A DNA stretch of 64,000 bases, taken from the NCBI RefSeq assembly GCF_022647505.1, contig NZ_CP071409.1:4030001-4094000 (forward strand). The letters are read 5' to 3'. Positions 1-10,940 of the stretch are shown here, one piece after another. The notes below the pieces were generated by a model. That model did no database searches. It was not told the origin of the DNA and saw nothing but the letters and a program-made list of their open reading frames with translations. The position numbers were made by a program, and so were the translations under genes. The stretch is from [Pantoea] beijingensis (GTDB lineage Bacteria; Pseudomonadota; Gammaproteobacteria; Enterobacterales; Enterobacteriaceae). How positions within the stretch are numbered: position 1 is the first letter of the stretch; every line of letters begins with the position of its first letter.

Positions 1-1
1 C

Positions 2-985
2 CGTCTGCAGACAGACTCTTCGCTGACAACGTTTCTTCAGCCCATTTTCGATCTCCCTTCAGTGCATATTGGCCGTCTTGATCTTATCAATGCCCATCTT
101 CAGGGACCGGAATGGGCGGTAACCGATCTCGATCTCACACTGAAGGATTTAACGCTACGTGAAGGCGACTGGCAGAGCGAAATGGGAACGCTATCGATGA
201 ATGCCAGTAATTTTATTAATGGCCGGCTGGAGCTTAATGATCCTATTGTAAATATGGATTTTTCGCCCCAAGGCATTAATATTTCCCAGTTTAGTTCACG
301 TTGGGTTAACGGCTTGCTGCGTGCGAAGGGACAATGGATACGCAATAATAAGCGTCTGATGCTTGATGAGCTGGTCGTGGCCGGACTGGAGTATACGCTA
401 CCGGACAATTGGCGCGACCGCTGGATGCAACCGCTACCTGACTGGCTGGATAGCGTAGCAGTGAAAAAATTTAGCGCCAACCGTAACCTGATTATCGATA
501 TTAACCCAGCATATCCCTTCCAGCTTACTGCGCTGGATGGTAAGGGAAGCGATCTGTTGCTGGCACGCAATCATCAATGGGGAATATGGCGCGGCGAACT
601 CAGCTTCAATGCAGCAGAAGCCACCTTCAATCGCACCGATATAAGGCGTCCTTCTATCGCACTTAACGCTGATGCTAACCAAATCAGCGTGACCGAGATG
701 AGTGCTTTTGCCGCTAACGGTATGCTGGAGGGTTTAGCTACCGTCACACAACAGCCCACGCGCGACCTCTCCCTGACGCTCAATGGCCGTGAAGTGCCAA
801 CGAATATACTGCATAACTGGGGCTGGCCAACGGTACCGCAAGCGGAAAATAGCGCACTGCAATTACAGCTTAATGCCCGACTGGAAAATAATAAGCCGCT
901 ACGCGATAGCGCCAGTGGAAAATTGACGATCTCAGTGAATGGGCAAACGACTGAACAAAACATGGTAAATGGAAGCGTGTATTAA
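2..985 (+). CDS. yicH: AsmA-family protein, 3' part (YicH-like)
   Basis: The frame is open from the window edge (arginine codon at base 2) to a TAA at 983-985, giving about 327 C-terminal residues, so the 5' end lies outside the window. The sequence resembles the C-terminal half of E. coli YicH (about 570 aa), a member of the AsmA family of large inner-membrane-anchored periplasmic proteins linked to envelope lipid homeostasis. The repetitive beta-type pattern and motifs such as ASRNLIIDI-like 'SANRNLIIDINPAYPFQLTA' support this. A GTG at 62 is in frame but is internal, not the true start. Its neighbour yiiD points toward it (convergent). In E. coli yicH is not next to yiiD, so gene order differs here. 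Family call is solid; the exact paralogue is from recall. Confidence 0.75.
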   Translation, partial: RLQTDSSLTTFLQPIFDLPSVHIGRLDLINAHLQGPEWAVTDLDLTLKDLTLREGDWQSEMGTLSMNASNFINGRLELNDPIVNMDFSPQGINISQFSSRWVNGLLRAKGQWIRNNKRLMLDELVVAGLEYTLPDNWRDRWMQPLPDWLDSVAVKKFSANRNLIIDINPAYPFQLTALDGKGSDLLLARNHQWGIWRGELSFNAAEATFNRTDIRRPSIALNADANQISVTEMSAFAANGMLEGLATVTQQPTRDLSLTLNGREVPTNILHNWGWPTVPQAENSALQLQLNARLENNKPLRDSASGKLTISVNGQTTEQNMVNGSVY

Positions 986-1362
986 ATAACAGCGATACTT
1001 ACTGGGGCCACGCCGCAGCCGAAGTTTCCGGCCTGTGATTTTTTAGACTCTGAGGAGGATGAACCTCCTCTTCTCATCATCACGTGAAAAACAATGATAT
1101 TCTCTGCGACTGTCAGACACAGGTGCGACCATCCCGTGTATCGCGGTAAAGAATGTTGCCTCCATTTATTCCTGGTGCGGGTCCTGGTGCGGGCTACTCA
1201 TGCCATCAGGGACCCGGTAAGGTGAAACCGTCATACCTGGAGGGTGTTGAAATACTCCGCCTCAATGCCTGACTCAAGATGAGAGTGAAATAAAGATTTT
1301 GGCGGTTCCTGCGTAGAGTTTTTTACGCGAACAAGGGCGGATAACCTTCCGCCCTTTCTGCC
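986..1362. other. Intergenic region with two hairpins and a 12-bp tandem repeat
   Basis: No gene with a credible ribosome site was found in these 377 bases. A hairpin with a 7-bp stem (GAGGAGG at 1052-1058, CCTCCTC at 1064-1070) could end the upstream AsmA-family transcript, although it lacks a run of T. A 12-base unit (CCTGGTGCGGGT/C) is repeated in tandem near 1168-1191. The remainder is of unknown origin. Confidence 0.5.
1333..1356 (-). terminator. Hairpin downstream of yiiD
   Basis: AAGGGCGG (1333-1340) pairs with CCGCCCTT (1349-1356) just past the yiiD stop. On the minus strand it is followed by a short T-rich stretch. This probably ends the yihX-yihY-dtd-yiiD transcript. Confidence 0.55.
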
Positions 1363-2337
1363 CTAGTGTCCTGAGCCCCCTTGCTCCAGCGGACCATCAG
1401 GATCGGCGGGTAACACAATATAAACCCCTTCAAATACGGCCCCAAGCAGATCGTTACCGAACAATTCGACTTCCAGTTGCACCCGGGCCTTACGCCCGCG
1501 AGCCAAACGATCAAGATCGCCGCTCAGCGATCCCAAACTGGCTACCGCGCCCGGTTTACCGGTTATCGCGTGACTATAGCGGATATGTGCATCGGCCAGG
1601 ATGATCGTCCCACCCAGATGACGCTCGCGCAGCAGCAGCCAGATTAATCCCCATCCGGTCAATGTTGCCAGCGAGAACAAACTTCCGGCAAACAACGTAT
1701 GGTGCGGGTTTTGATTACCGGTCTCCGGCATCGTGGTAATAAACTTTTGGCCGGTATATTGGGTAATGCGAACACCCATTTTCTCACTTAGCGGGATATG
1801 TTCGTACCAGGCTTGTTGCAGCTGACCGCACCAGTCAGCACGGTGTAAAATATCGTCAAGCGTGACGACCGGTTTAATCATCAGGAAATGTCGTACCGGC
1901 GTTGTTTGTGGCGCGGTGATTTCCCCCTGATTGAGATAACCAAGTTTGGAAAAGAACTCGGCGGCGTCTTCACGCGCGCTACATACCACACGCTTGACCC
2001 CTTCCTGCCGGGCGACTGACTCCAGCGTCATGGCGACCAGCGTTCCCAGACCTTTTCCCTGAACTGAAGGATGTACAGCAAGAAAACGTATCGCCGCTTC
2101 ATTATCCGCGTTGATATAAAGTCGCCCAACGGCCACTGGCTTCCCCTGCTCATCGACCACCATTTGATGGTGTGCCATCGCATCCCAGGCGTCACGCTCC
2201 GATCCCTGCGGCTGGTGCAACGGTTTGCGTAACATCTCCCAGCGAAACTGATAATAGATATCCAGTTCTTCTGCGGTTTCAGGTACCCGAAGGTGATACA
2301 TAAAATAACTCTCTCTTTCAGAGCTCGCCAGACTCAT
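1363..2337 (-). CDS. yiiD: GNAT acetyltransferase / thioesterase-like protein YiiD (FabY)
   Basis: 324-aa two-domain protein. Residues about 20-160 form a GNAT acetyltransferase-like fold with an acetyl-CoA loop around '[11 protein letters not shown]'. Residues about 180-315 form a hot-dog thioesterase-like domain with the conserved '[20 protein letters not shown]'. Very close to E. coli YiiD, now also called FabY and linked to initiation of fatty acid synthesis. It follows dtd by 22 bases in the same direction, so it is probably the last gene of that operon. The ATG at 2337 has a poor Shine-Dalgarno; an internal ATG (MYHLRVP) 12 codons later is the alternative start. E. coli also has an N-terminal extension before MYHLRVP, which favours the longer form. 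Biochemical role is from family knowledge, not visible in the sequence. Confidence 0.88.
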   Translation of the reverse strand: MSLASSERESYFMYHLRVPETAEELDIYYQFRWEMLRKPLHQPQGSERDAWDAMAHHQMVVDEQGKPVAVGRLYINADNEAAIRFLAVHPSVQGKGLGTLVAMTLESVARQEGVKRVVCSAREDAAEFFSKLGYLNQGEITAPQTTPVRHFLMIKPVVTLDDILHRADWCGQLQQAWYEHIPLSEKMGVRITQYTGQKFITTMPETGNQNPHHTLFAGSLFSLATLTGWGLIWLLLRERHLGGTIILADAHIRYSHAITGKPGAVASLGSLSGDLDRLARGRKARVQLEVELFGNDLLGAVFEGVYIVLPADPDGPLEQGGSGH

Positions 2338-2360
2338 CCATTGTCGTTCGACGAACTACC

Positions 2361-2798
2361 TTAAACCTGTAACCAAAAGGTTACCGGGCCGTCATTCACC
2401 AACGCGACTTTCATGTCTGCAGCAAAGCGGCCGGTTTCTGTGACGATGCCTTTTTCCCGGCAACATCCCACGAAATAGTGATATAAACGCGCCGCTTCAA
2501 CGGGGTCGGCTCCACCTGAAAATCCTGGACGCAGCCCTTTTTGCGTATCAGCAGCTAAGGTAAATTGCGAAACGACCAACAAACTGCCCGTTGACTGCTG
2601 CACGTTCAGATTCATCTTGCCGTTTTCATCACTAAAAATGCGATAACCCGTCACTCGCTGACACAAGCGATCGGCTTTTTGTTCAGTATCACCGTGTTCA
2701 ACACCAAGCAGAATCAATAACCCTGGTCCGATACTGCCAATGGTTTCTTCCTCCACTGTCACGCTGGCATTGAGCACGCGTTGTATTAACGCAATCAT
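2361..2798 (-). CDS. dtd: D-aminoacyl-tRNA deacylase
   Basis: 145 aa, the usual length of DTD1. It hydrolyses D-amino acids (for example D-Tyr) mischarged on tRNA, in the cytoplasm. The two signature motifs are present: SQFTL (residues about 77-81, in '[10 protein letters not shown]') and the NxPVT-type motif near the C terminus, here '[11 protein letters not shown]'; the cross-subunit Gly-Pro pair is intact. The start codon overlaps the yihY stop (ATGA), showing translational coupling in the yihX-yihY-dtd-yiiD cluster, the same order as in E. coli. Confidence 0.95.
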   Translation of the reverse strand: MIALIQRVLNASVTVEEETIGSIGPGLLILLGVEHGDTEQKADRLCQRVTGYRIFSDENGKMNLNVQQSTGSLLVVSQFTLAADTQKGLRPGFSGGADPVEAARLYHYFVGCCREKGIVTETGRFAADMKVALVNDGPVTFWLQV

Positions 2799-3652
2799 GC
2801 TTTATCGTCTGCCTGTTCCTGCCGTCGCAGTTGGCGATAGTCTTCGAACGTTACCGTAATCTCTGCCCCCAGAAGCACAATACACCACGTCCAGTAAACC
2901 CACAGAAAAAGAATGGGGATAACCGCCAGTACGCCGTAAATTAATTGATACGAAGGAAACATCGTAACATAGAGTGCAAAACCTTTTTTCCCGAGCTCAA
3001 AAAGCAGCCCGGCAATCAGCGCACCTATCAGTGCATCACGCGGCGGAACCCGCTGAGTGGGGACAATGCTATATAATAACCAAAATGCCAGCCAGGAAAG
3101 CAATAGCGGAAAAATACGTATCACTTGATCCACCACCCCGGAAACACCACTGACCGCCACCCAGCGCATAGATAGCAAATAAGAGCTAATTGCCAGGCTG
3201 GCCCCTGCCAGTAACGGTCCAAGCGTCAGAATCATCCAGTAAACTGCGAAGGAGTAAATAAGCGGACGCTGCGTCTTACTACGCCAGATAGTGTTCAGCG
3301 CGGAATCCACTGAATACATGAGCAACAGGGCCGTCACGATTAGACCTACGGCACCGATAGCCGTCATTTTGTTTACGTTGGCAACGAATTGCTCCAGATA
3401 ACGCTGGATGGTGTTACCCGCGGCGGGCATAAAGTTGGTAAAGATAAAATTCTTCAACTGCACGCTCACGTCCGAAAACACAGGGAAAGCAGCGAACAGC
3501 GCGAAGACCACGGCAACGAGCGGCACCAGAGCAAGTAATGAAACGTAGGCCAAATTTCCTGCCTGCGTCGTCATGCCATCATGCTCGATACGATGCCAGA
3601 GCAGTTTTAGCCACGTCAGCGATACACGCGCCAAATGACGCGTACGTCTCAT
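2795..3652 (-). CDS. yihY: YihY/BrkB-family inner-membrane protein
   Basis: About 285 aa with six predicted hydrophobic segments, matching E. coli YihY (once misnamed ribonuclease BN), family UPF0761. Conserved stretches include '[20 protein letters not shown]' and '[15 protein letters not shown]'. Molecular function is unknown. Three in-frame starts exist: TTG at 3667 (overlapping the yihX stop; matches the E. coli length), ATG at 3661 and ATG at 3652. A GAGG element lies right against the 3661 ATG, too close to serve it, but sits about 9 bases before 3652, so I chose 3652. The call of family is firm; start uncertain by up to 5 codons. Confidence 0.88.
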   Translation of the reverse strand: MRRTRHLARVSLTWLKLLWHRIEHDGMTTQAGNLAYVSLLALVPLVAVVFALFAAFPVFSDVSVQLKNFIFTNFMPAAGNTIQRYLEQFVANVNKMTAIGAVGLIVTALLLMYSVDSALNTIWRSKTQRPLIYSFAVYWMILTLGPLLAGASLAISSYLLSMRWVAVSGVSGVVDQVIRIFPLLLSWLAFWLLYSIVPTQRVPPRDALIGALIAGLLFELGKKGFALYVTMFPSYQLIYGVLAVIPILFLWVYWTWCIVLLGAEITVTFEDYRQLRRQEQADDKA

Positions 3653-3663
3653 GGATGACATCC

Positions 3664-4260
3664 TCAAACACGCGTGGCGAAATACGCAGGGATAACCGCC
3701 GCGTCGGTAACGTGAACGCTGGTAATACCCACCGCACGCGCGCCTTCAATATTCTCTTGATTGTCATCAAAGAATATCGCCTGGTCGGCCGTTACCCTCT
3801 CTTCGGCCAGCACGTTCTGATAGATAGCGGCTTCAGGTTTGCGTAATCCCATCTCCTGAGATAAATAGAGCTTATCTGCAGCCTGCTGCACTTCCGGATA
3901 CTGCGAGGGCCAATAATGGCAATGCAGCCGGTTGGTATTCGACAGGATTACCACACGGTGACCCTGCTCACGCAATTTATGCATGATCGCAATCACGTCT
4001 TTACGTATGTCGACAAACACGGCCTGCCAGCCTGCAGTAAATTGTTCAAAACTCAGAGCTATGTCCAGCTCCGCGCAGATCCCGGCGGCAAATTGTTCAT
4101 CGGTTATTTCTCCGCGTTCATGCTTTTTGAAGTTTTCACCCATGTTGAAGCGGCTTTGCAACGTCGATAACGGGACACGGCCAAGATCGCTCCAGACCCC
4201 CAGCACCCGGTTGAAATCAATATCAACAATGACGTTACCTAAATCAAAGATATACAACAT
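3664..4260 (-). CDS. yihX: HAD-superfamily sugar phosphatase (alpha-D-glucose-1-phosphatase) YihX
   Basis: 198 aa, close to the 199 aa of E. coli YihX, which releases phosphate from alpha-D-glucose-1-phosphate. HAD motif I is seen at the N terminus as '[11 protein letters not shown]' (nucleophile Asp in FDLGN), motif II as 'VVILSNTN', motif III lysine in '[11 protein letters not shown]' and motif IV as '[13 protein letters not shown]'. A longer in-frame start exists at 4293, but AAGGAG lies 6 bases before the ATG at 4260 (MLYIFDLGN), which also matches E. coli. First gene of the cluster running to yiiD. Confidence 0.93.
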   Translation of the reverse strand: MLYIFDLGNVIVDIDFNRVLGVWSDLGRVPLSTLQSRFNMGENFKKHERGEITDEQFAAGICAELDIALSFEQFTAGWQAVFVDIRKDVIAIMHKLREQGHRVVILSNTNRLHCHYWPSQYPEVQQAADKLYLSQEMGLRKPEAAIYQNVLAEERVTADQAIFFDDNQENIEGARAVGITSVHVTDAAVIPAYFATRV

Positions 4261-4403
4261 GGCCATCTCCTTTTGTTCCGCTGAGTTATTCACTCTAGCG
4301 GTAAAAACGAAGGCTGAACAGGAGGTGGGGAGCAGGATGTGCTAAATCAGAACAAGTCTCTGAAAATGAGAGGCAAGATTATGAAATACATTTACGAATC
4401 CAG

Positions 4404-4437
4404 TAAAAAAGCCCCAACCGACGTTGAGGCTTTTTAC
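4404..4437 (-). terminator. Rho-independent terminator after typA
   Basis: On the minus strand an 8-bp stem AAAAAGCC/GGCTTTTT encloses a GC-rich loop and ends in a T run, 50 bases after the typA stop. The A-rich flank on the other strand would also let it work bidirectionally. Confidence 0.75.
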
Positions 4438-4487
4438 ATAGACACGATTGGCAGACTGGCTTGGTTACCCGTCCTTATCGCACCGAC

Positions 4488-6311
4488 TTAAACGTCTTTG
4501 CTACCGCGGCTGGCGCGCTTGCGATCGTTCTCGGTCAGATGGCGCTTACGAATACGTACGGACGTCGGGGTAACTTCTACCAGTTCATCATCATCGATAA
4601 ACTCCAGCGCCTGCTCCAGTGACATTTTAACTGGCGGCACTAACGTTGTGGCTTCATCAGTACCAGAAGCACGCATGTTCGTCAGTTTCTTACCGGTCAG
4701 ACAGTTAACTGTCAGGTCATTAGAACGGCTGTGAATACCGATAATCTGGCCTTCATACACTTCAGCACCGTGGCCCAGGAAAAGCTTACCGCGATCCTGT
4801 AGGCTGAACAGTGCAAATGCGACCGCTTTACCTTGACCATTGGAAATCAGCACACCATTCTGGCGCTGACCGATTTCACCTGGACGCACATCATCGTAAT
4901 GGCTGAAGGTTGAATACAGCAGACCAGTACCTGACGTCATGGTCATGAATTCTGTACGGAAACCGATCAGGCCGCGCGCAGGGATCATGTAATCCAGACG
5001 AATACGTCCTTTACCATCCGGCACCATGTCTTTGACGTCGCCTTTGCGCTCGCCCATGGCTTGCATAACCGCGCCCTGGTGCTGTTCTTCGATATCCAGC
5101 GTCACGTTCTCAAACGGTTCCTGCATACGGCCATCAATCATGCGATTGATAACTTTCGGACGGGATACCGCCAGTTCAAAACCTTCACGACGCATATTTT
5201 CGATCAGAACGGAGAGGTGAAGTTCACCACGGCCGGAAACACGGAATGCATCCGCATCTTCCGTTTCTTCCACGCGCAACGCAACGTTGTGCACCAGTTC
5301 TTTGTTCAATCGATCCAGAATCTGGCGCGAAGTAACGTATTTACCTTCTTTACCGCAGAACGGTGAAGTGTTGACGTTAAAGAACATGGTTACCGTTGGC
5401 TCATCGACGCTCAGCGCAGGCAGCGCTTCAACGTTCTGAGGATCACAGATAGTATCGGAGATGTTGAGTTCACCCAGACCGGTGATCGCGATGATATCGC
5501 CCGCTTCCGCTTCTGTCGCATCAATACGCTCCAGACCTAAATGGGTCAGAACCTTACCCACTTTACCGTTGCGAGTTTTGCCTTCGCTGTCGATAACAGT
5601 CACTTGCTGGTTCGGCTTCACTTTACCGCGCTTGATGCGGCCAATACCGATAACGCCAACGTAGTTGTTATAGTCCAATTGGGAGATCTGCATCTGGAAC
5701 GGCGCGTCCATCTCAACCTGAGGAGGAGATACGTGGTCGACAATCGCCTGATACAGCGGCGTCATATCGTCAGCCATATCCGTGTGATCCAGCCCTGCAA
5801 TACCATTCAGCGCAGAAGCATAAATGACAGGGAAATCAAGCTGCTCATCCGTTGCATCAAGGTTTACAAACAGGTCGAATACCTGATCGACAACCCAGTC
5901 TGGACGTGCGCCAGGACGGTCAACTTTGTTGATAACAACGATAGGTTTCAGACCATTAGCAAAAGCTTTTTTGGTCACGAAACGGGTTTGCGGCATCGGG
6001 CCATCCATTGCGTCGACAACCAGCAGAACCGAGTCAACCATTGACATCACTCGCTCAACCTCGCCGCCAAAGTCGGCGTGTCCCGGGGTATCAACAATGT
6101 TGATGCGATAGTCTTTCCAATTAATGGCGGTATTTTTCGCGAGGATGGTAATTCCACGCTCTTTCTCCAAATCGTTGGAGTCCATTACACGTTCGGTTGC
6201 TTCGGTACGGGCATCAAAGGTACCAGATTGTTGCAACAACTTATCAACCAGGGTGGTTTTCCCATGGTCAACGTGCGCAATAATGGCGATGTTACGCAAA
6301 TTTTCGATCAC
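4488..6311 (-). CDS. typA: Ribosome-associated GTPase TypA/BipA
   Basis: 607 aa, same length as E. coli BipA. A translational GTPase related to EF-G and LepA that acts in 50S assembly and in stress and low-temperature growth. G motifs: G1 'AHVDHGKTT' (about 12-20), G2 with 'ERGITI', G3 'DTPGHADF', G4 'NKVD'. C-terminal '[14 protein letters not shown]' belongs to the BipA-specific EF-G V-like and C-terminal domains. It is divergent from glnA, as in E. coli, but here yihX follows directly, so the extra genes found between them in E. coli are missing. Start chosen at the ATG giving [11 protein letters not shown]. Confidence 0.97.
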   Translation of the reverse strand: MIENLRNIAIIAHVDHGKTTLVDKLLQQSGTFDARTEATERVMDSNDLEKERGITILAKNTAINWKDYRINIVDTPGHADFGGEVERVMSMVDSVLLVVDAMDGPMPQTRFVTKKAFANGLKPIVVINKVDRPGARPDWVVDQVFDLFVNLDATDEQLDFPVIYASALNGIAGLDHTDMADDMTPLYQAIVDHVSPPQVEMDAPFQMQISQLDYNNYVGVIGIGRIKRGKVKPNQQVTVIDSEGKTRNGKVGKVLTHLGLERIDATEAEAGDIIAITGLGELNISDTICDPQNVEALPALSVDEPTVTMFFNVNTSPFCGKEGKYVTSRQILDRLNKELVHNVALRVEETEDADAFRVSGRGELHLSVLIENMRREGFELAVSRPKVINRMIDGRMQEPFENVTLDIEEQHQGAVMQAMGERKGDVKDMVPDGKGRIRLDYMIPARGLIGFRTEFMTMTSGTGLLYSTFSHYDDVRPGEIGQRQNGVLISNGQGKAVAFALFSLQDRGKLFLGHGAEVYEGQIIGIHSRSNDLTVNCLTGKKLTNMRASGTDEATTLVPPVKMSLEQALEFIDDDELVEVTPTSVRIRKRHLTENDRKRASRGSKDV

Positions 6312-6746
6312 AGCTTTGCCTCAGGCATTAGAAATAGCGCGCTATTGTACACGGATTAATCGAAGGACTGAACAGGATCACAAATTTCATATAAAGATTA
6401 CTGTCAGGATTGCTTTTATACCGTTTTACAGTGCAATAGTTTGCACTCCATCCAGCATTTGCACCAAAATAGTGCCCATCAATCATTCAAAAGCACCACA
6501 ATGGTGCGCGACATCCATTATGGTGCATTCCTCGTTTCACGAGAGGGCGCATAATAGCGCCTTTTTACCTAAATAAAAAAGTTGGCATAGATTTCGCTTT
6601 AATCTTTACAAGTAAAAACGGCAGTTTCTAAAACGGTTGATAGCTTGTCTGAGATCTTTATTATCGATTGAACGCAAAGAGTCAGGCGTTCCGGAAGTTG
6701 AGTTCTCAAACCATGGCAACAATGACTAACCCCAGGAGAATTAAGT
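6312..6746. promoter_or_regulatory. typA-glnA divergent control region with NtrC sites and sigma-54 promoter
   Basis: A sigma-54 promoter (glnAp2 type) lies at 6582-6598: TTGGCAT, then TTCGC, with the -24 GG (6584-6585) and -12 GC (6596-6597) exactly 10 bases apart, about 150 bases before the glnA start. Upstream are NtrC-like palindromes: TGCACCAAAATAGTGCC (6460-6476) and AGCACCACAATGGTGCG (6492-6508), plus a half-site ATGGTGCA near 6520-6527 and a GTGCAATAGTTTGCAC palindrome near 6431-6446. The layout of paired strong sites about 100-125 bases upstream of a sigma-54 promoter is that of E. coli glnA. A typA promoter must lie in the same interval but was not pinpointed. Confidence 0.88.
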
Positions 6747-8156
6747 ATGTCCGCTGAACACGTTCTGTCGATGATGAACGAGCATGAAGTAAAGTTCGTC
6801 GATCTGCGTTTTACCGATACAAAAGGTAAAGAGCAGCACGTCACTATTCCTGCTCATCAGGTCAATGCTGACTTCTTTGAAGAAGGCAAAATGTTTGATG
6901 GTTCATCCATCGGTGGCTGGAAAGGTATCAACGAATCTGACATGGTTCTGATGCCTGACTCCACCACCGCCGTTCTCGATCCTTTCTTTGAAGACTCTAC
7001 GCTAATCATCCGTTGTGACATCCTTGAGCCAGGTACCATGCAGGGCTACGACCGCGATCCGCGTTCTATCGCCAAGCGTGCCGAAGACTTCCTGCGTTCA
7101 TCCGGTATCGCGGATACCGTTCTGTTCGGACCAGAGCCTGAATTCTTCCTGTTTGACGACGTGCGCTTTGGTGCAACCACCTCGGGTTCTCACGTTGCCA
7201 TCGATGATATCGAAGCAGCATGGAACACCGGTAAAGAGTACGAAGGTGGTAACAAAGGCCATCGTCCAGGTCTGAAAGGCGGTTACTTCCCGGTACCACC
7301 GGTCGACTCTTCTCAAGACATCCGTTCTGCCATGTGTTTGACCATGGAGCAGATGGGCCTGGTGGTTGAAGCACACCACCATGAAGTCGCTACCGCTGGT
7401 CAGAACGAAGTGGCAACCCGCTTCAACACTATGACCAAAAAAGCCGACGAGATTCAGATCTACAAATATGTAGTGCACAACGTGGCTCACGCGTTTGGTA
7501 AGACCGCGACCTTTATGCCAAAACCTATCTTTGGTGATAATGGTTCCGGTATGCACTGCCATATGTCTTTGTCCAAAGGCGGCACTAACCTGTTCGCAGG
7601 TGATAAATACGGCGGCCTGTCTGAAACTGCCCTGTTCTACATCGGCGGTATCATCAAGCACGCAAAAGCGATCAACGCTCTGGCTAACCCAACGACCAAC
7701 TCTTACAAGCGTCTGGTCCCGGGTTACGAAGCCCCTGTTATGCTGGCTTACTCCGCGCGTAACCGTTCTGCGTCAATCCGTATCCCAGTAGTTGCCAGCC
7801 CGAAAGCCCGTCGTATCGAAGCGCGCTTCCCTGATCCAGCGGCTAACCCATACCTGGCGTTCTCTGCACTGCTGATGGCTGGCCTGGACGGTATCATCAA
7901 CAAGATCCATCCTGGTGATGCTATGGATAAAAACCTGTACGATCTTCCTCCGGAAGAAGAAGCAGAGATTCCAAAAGTTGCTGGCTCGCTGGAAGAGGCG
8001 TTGAGCGCGTTGAATGAAGACCGCGAATTCCTGACCCGTGGCGGCGTGTTCACTGACGATGCTATCGATGCGTATATTGAACTGCGTAAGTCTGAAATGG
8101 ATCGCGTACGTATGACGCCACATCCTGTTGAGTTCGAACTGTACTACAGCGTTTAA
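6747..8156 (+). CDS. glnA: Glutamine synthetase, type I
   Basis: 469 aa, the standard GSI-beta length. Converts glutamate, ammonia and ATP to glutamine as a cytoplasmic dodecamer. Seen are the N-terminal beta-grasp domain with '[14 protein letters not shown]', the substrate loop 'FDGSSIGGW', metal ligands in '[11 protein letters not shown]' and '[10 protein letters not shown]', the ATP site region '[12 protein letters not shown]', and the adenylylation site Tyr in 'NLYDLPPEE' (about residue 398), so activity should be tuned by GlnE. AGGAGA precedes the ATG by 7 bases. Controlled by the NtrC sites and sigma-54 promoter upstream. Followed by a terminator and then glnLG. Confidence 0.98.
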   Translation: MSAEHVLSMMNEHEVKFVDLRFTDTKGKEQHVTIPAHQVNADFFEEGKMFDGSSIGGWKGINESDMVLMPDSTTAVLDPFFEDSTLIIRCDILEPGTMQGYDRDPRSIAKRAEDFLRSSGIADTVLFGPEPEFFLFDDVRFGATTSGSHVAIDDIEAAWNTGKEYEGGNKGHRPGLKGGYFPVPPVDSSQDIRSAMCLTMEQMGLVVEAHHHEVATAGQNEVATRFNTMTKKADEIQIYKYVVHNVAHAFGKTATFMPKPIFGDNGSGMHCHMSLSKGGTNLFAGDKYGGLSETALFYIGGIIKHAKAINALANPTTNSYKRLVPGYEAPVMLAYSARNRSASIRIPVVASPKARRIEARFPDPAANPYLAFSALLMAGLDGIINKIHPGDAMDKNLYDLPPEEEAEIPKVAGSLEEALSALNEDREFLTRGGVFTDDAIDAYIELRKSEMDRVRMTPHPVEFELYYSV

Positions 8157-8459
8157 TAACGTGTAGGTGTGGCAGAGTTCAGTAATATGAATGAGGCCGA
8201 CACCGCTGCGGCGTGATGACGCCCCAGCAATGTTGTTGCCGTGGAAATGTTAGCCCATCTTCGGATGGGCTTTTTTCTCCACGCATTCCGCTTGATAACG
8301 TATTGCTAATATAATGCACCATTATGGTGCTTGCCTCACCAGGCGTTATTATTGCCATGAGTTTGTCGTGGTCCATGCTGAACCTGGCGATGACCGGCAA
8401 CAAATAAGCGGACAATAAAATAGCCTGTTGAGACAAGCTAAAGTGCAGGAGAGCGCGGC
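8157..8459 (+). promoter_or_regulatory. glnA terminator and NtrC-repressed glnL promoter region
   Basis: A hairpin AGCCCATC/GATGGGCT with a TTCG loop followed by a T run (8252-8276) ends most glnA transcripts. Downstream, TGCACCATTATGGTGC (8315-8330) is a near-perfect NtrC palindrome. In E. coli a single such site overlaps glnLp and lets NtrC repress glnLG when the glnA promoter is off. The same arrangement is inferred here. Confidence 0.85.
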
Positions 8460-9509
8460 ATGGCGAGTAACACGCTGCCCGATGCTGGGCAGATTCTCAA
8501 CTCACTGATTAATAGCATCTTGCTGATTGATAGCGACTTAGTGATTCATTATGCGAATCCAGCCGCGCAGCAATTGCTGGCACAAAGTTCCCGGAAGCTA
8601 TTTGGTACCCCGTTACCGGACCTGATGGGTTACTTCTCGCTAAATATTGACGTTATGCGCGAGAACCTCGACGCAGGACAAGGCTTTACTGACAGTGAAG
8701 TGACGTTGGTAGTGGATAGCCGTGCCCATATTATGTCGCTCACCGCCCAACGCCTGCCGGATGGCTTTATCTTGATGGAAATGGCGCCAATGGATAACCA
8801 GCGCCGCCTTAGCCAGGAACAACTTCAACACGCACAGCAGGTTGCTGCCCGTGATTTGGTACGCGGCCTGGCACATGAAATTAAAAACCCACTAGGCGGG
8901 TTACGCGGCGCAGCGCAACTGCTGGCAAAAGCGCTACCCGATCCGGCACTCACCGAATACACCAAAGTGATTATTGAGCAGGCGGATCGCTTACGCAATT
9001 TGGTTGACCGGCTGTTAGGTCCACAGCAACCGGGTATGCACGTGACGCAAAGTATCCATCAGGTTTCTGAGCGCGTCGTGAATCTGGTTTCCATGGAGCT
9101 ACCTGACAACGTATCTCTGGTGCGGGATTACGACCCCAGCCTGCCAGAATTACCACATGACCCCGATCAACTTGAACAAGTGTTGCTGAACGTGGTGCGT
9201 AATGCTCTACAGGCGTTAGGCGAGGATGGTGGCACGATTACGCTTCGCACGCGCACGGCATTTCAGCTGACATTACACGGCGTACGCTATCGCCTGGTCG
9301 CACGTATTGATGTTGAAGATGACGGGCCAGGCATCCCGGCACAGCTGCAAGATACGCTGTTCTATCCCATGGTAAGTGGGCGCGAGGGAGGAACCGGCTT
9401 GGGGCTTTCTATCGCACGAAGTCTGATCGATCAGCATTCCGGGAAAATAGAGTTTAACAGTTGGCCCGGACACACCGAATTTTCGATTTACCTGCCCATT
9501 CGGAAGTAG
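8460..9509 (+). CDS. glnL: Nitrogen regulation sensor kinase/phosphatase NtrB
   Basis: 349 aa. Cytoplasmic histidine kinase that phosphorylates NtrC under nitrogen limitation and dephosphorylates it with PII. N-terminal PAS domain (about 10-110), H-box '[12 protein letters not shown]' with the phospho-accepting His near residue 139, and the HATPase domain with N-box 'NVVRNALQA', G1 'DDGPGIP' and G2 '[10 protein letters not shown]'. No membrane segments, as expected for NtrB. glnG starts 8 bases after the stop. Confidence 0.97.
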   Translation: MASNTLPDAGQILNSLINSILLIDSDLVIHYANPAAQQLLAQSSRKLFGTPLPDLMGYFSLNIDVMRENLDAGQGFTDSEVTLVVDSRAHIMSLTAQRLPDGFILMEMAPMDNQRRLSQEQLQHAQQVAARDLVRGLAHEIKNPLGGLRGAAQLLAKALPDPALTEYTKVIIEQADRLRNLVDRLLGPQQPGMHVTQSIHQVSERVVNLVSMELPDNVSLVRDYDPSLPELPHDPDQLEQVLLNVVRNALQALGEDGGTITLRTRTAFQLTLHGVRYRLVARIDVEDDGPGIPAQLQDTLFYPMVSGREGGTGLGLSIARSLIDQHSGKIEFNSWPGHTEFSIYLPIRK

Positions 9510-9517
9510 AGGTTTCT

Positions 9518-10927
9518 ATGCAACGAGGGATAGTTTGGATCGTCGATGACGATAGTTCCATCCGCTGGGTACTTGAACGTGCGCTCACGGGAGCGGGTTT
9601 AAGCTGCGCCACATTTGACAGCGGTAATGATGTACTGGAGGCGCTCGCGAGTAAAACTCCAGATGTTTTATTATCAGACATTCGCATGCCGGGTATGGAT
9701 GGCCTCGCATTACTTAAGCAGATTAAGCAGCGTCATCCAATGCTTCCGGTCATCATAATGACCGCACATTCCGATCTGGATGCGGCCGTCAGTGCTTATC
9801 AGCAAGGTGCCTTTGATTACCTGCCAAAGCCGTTTGATATTGATGAAGCGGTGGCGCTGGTTGAACGTGCTATTAGCCATTATCAAGAGCAGCAACAACC
9901 ACGAAATCAGCCGGTCAGCGGACCCACGACTGATATCATTGGCGAAGCTCCTGCCATGCAGGATGTATTTCGCATTATTGGCCGCCTGTCCCGCTCCTCT
10001 ATCAGCGTATTGATTAATGGTGAATCAGGGACGGGTAAAGAGCTGGTGGCACATGCACTGCATCGTCATAGCCCCCGCGCTAAATCCCCTTTTATCGCAC
10101 TGAACATGGCTGCAATCCCGAAAGATTTGATTGAGTCAGAGCTTTTTGGTCATGAAAAAGGTGCTTTTACCGGCGCGAACCAAATTCGTCAGGGACGTTT
10201 TGAGCAGGCTGATGGCGGGACATTGTTCCTGGATGAGATTGGCGATATGCCACTTGATGTGCAGACCCGTTTATTGCGCGTGCTGGCCGATGGGCAGTTT
10301 TATCGCGTCGGCGGCTACGCTCCGGTAAAAGTGGATGTCAGGATTATTGCGGCAACGCATCAGAACCTCGAAATGCGCGTTCAGGAAGGCAAATTCCGCG
10401 AAGATTTGTTCCATCGTCTGAATGTCATTCGCGTTCATTTACCGCCGTTGCGTGAGCGTCGTGAGGATATTCCACGGCTGGCGCGCTATTTCCTCCAGGT
10501 TGCCGCGCGTGAACTTGGCGTGGAAGCTAAAATTCTACATCCGGAAACGGAAACGGCGCTAACCCGGCTTCACTGGTCCGGTAATGTTCGTCAGTTAGAA
10601 AATACCTGTCGCTGGCTCACAGTGATGGCTGCGGGCCAGGAAGTCTTGATTCAGGATCTTCCACCAGAGTTATTTGAGAGTACAACCCCCGATAACCCGG
10701 TTCAGTCATTACCAGATAGTTGGGCAACTTTACTCGCTCAGTGGGCCGATCGCGCACTGCGTTCCGGGCATCAGAACCTGCTTTCTGAAGCACAACCGGA
10801 GATGGAAAGAACCCTTTTGACCACTGCTCTGCGACATACACAAGGCCATAAACAGGAGGCTGCGCGTTTGCTGGGCTGGGGGCGCAATACCCTGACGCGC
10901 AAGCTGAAAGAACTGGGAATGGAGTAA
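9518..10927 (+). CDS. glnG: Nitrogen regulator NtrC, sigma-54 activator
   Basis: 469 aa. Receiver domain (1-120) with phospho-acceptor Asp about 54 in '[12 protein letters not shown]' and conserved Lys in 'YLPKPFD'. AAA+ domain (about 140-370) with Walker A 'GESGTGKE', the sigma-54 contact loop 'GAFTGA', and Walker B '[10 protein letters not shown]'. C-terminal Fis-type helix-turn-helix '[19 protein letters not shown]'. Binds the palindromes upstream of glnA and glnL. A longer in-frame reading from 9461 exists but runs inside glnL; the ATG at 9518 with a GAGG element 7 bases before it gives the standard NtrC N terminus. Confidence 0.97.
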   Translation: MQRGIVWIVDDDSSIRWVLERALTGAGLSCATFDSGNDVLEALASKTPDVLLSDIRMPGMDGLALLKQIKQRHPMLPVIIMTAHSDLDAAVSAYQQGAFDYLPKPFDIDEAVALVERAISHYQEQQQPRNQPVSGPTTDIIGEAPAMQDVFRIIGRLSRSSISVLINGESGTGKELVAHALHRHSPRAKSPFIALNMAAIPKDLIESELFGHEKGAFTGANQIRQGRFEQADGGTLFLDEIGDMPLDVQTRLLRVLADGQFYRVGGYAPVKVDVRIIAATHQNLEMRVQEGKFREDLFHRLNVIRVHLPPLRERREDIPRLARYFLQVAARELGVEAKILHPETETALTRLHWSGNVRQLENTCRWLTVMAAGQEVLIQDLPPELFESTTPDNPVQSLPDSWATLLAQWADRALRSGHQNLLSEAQPEMERTLLTTALRHTQGHKQEAARLLGWGRNTLTRKLKELGME

Positions 10928-10940
10928 ACATCGGCATACT

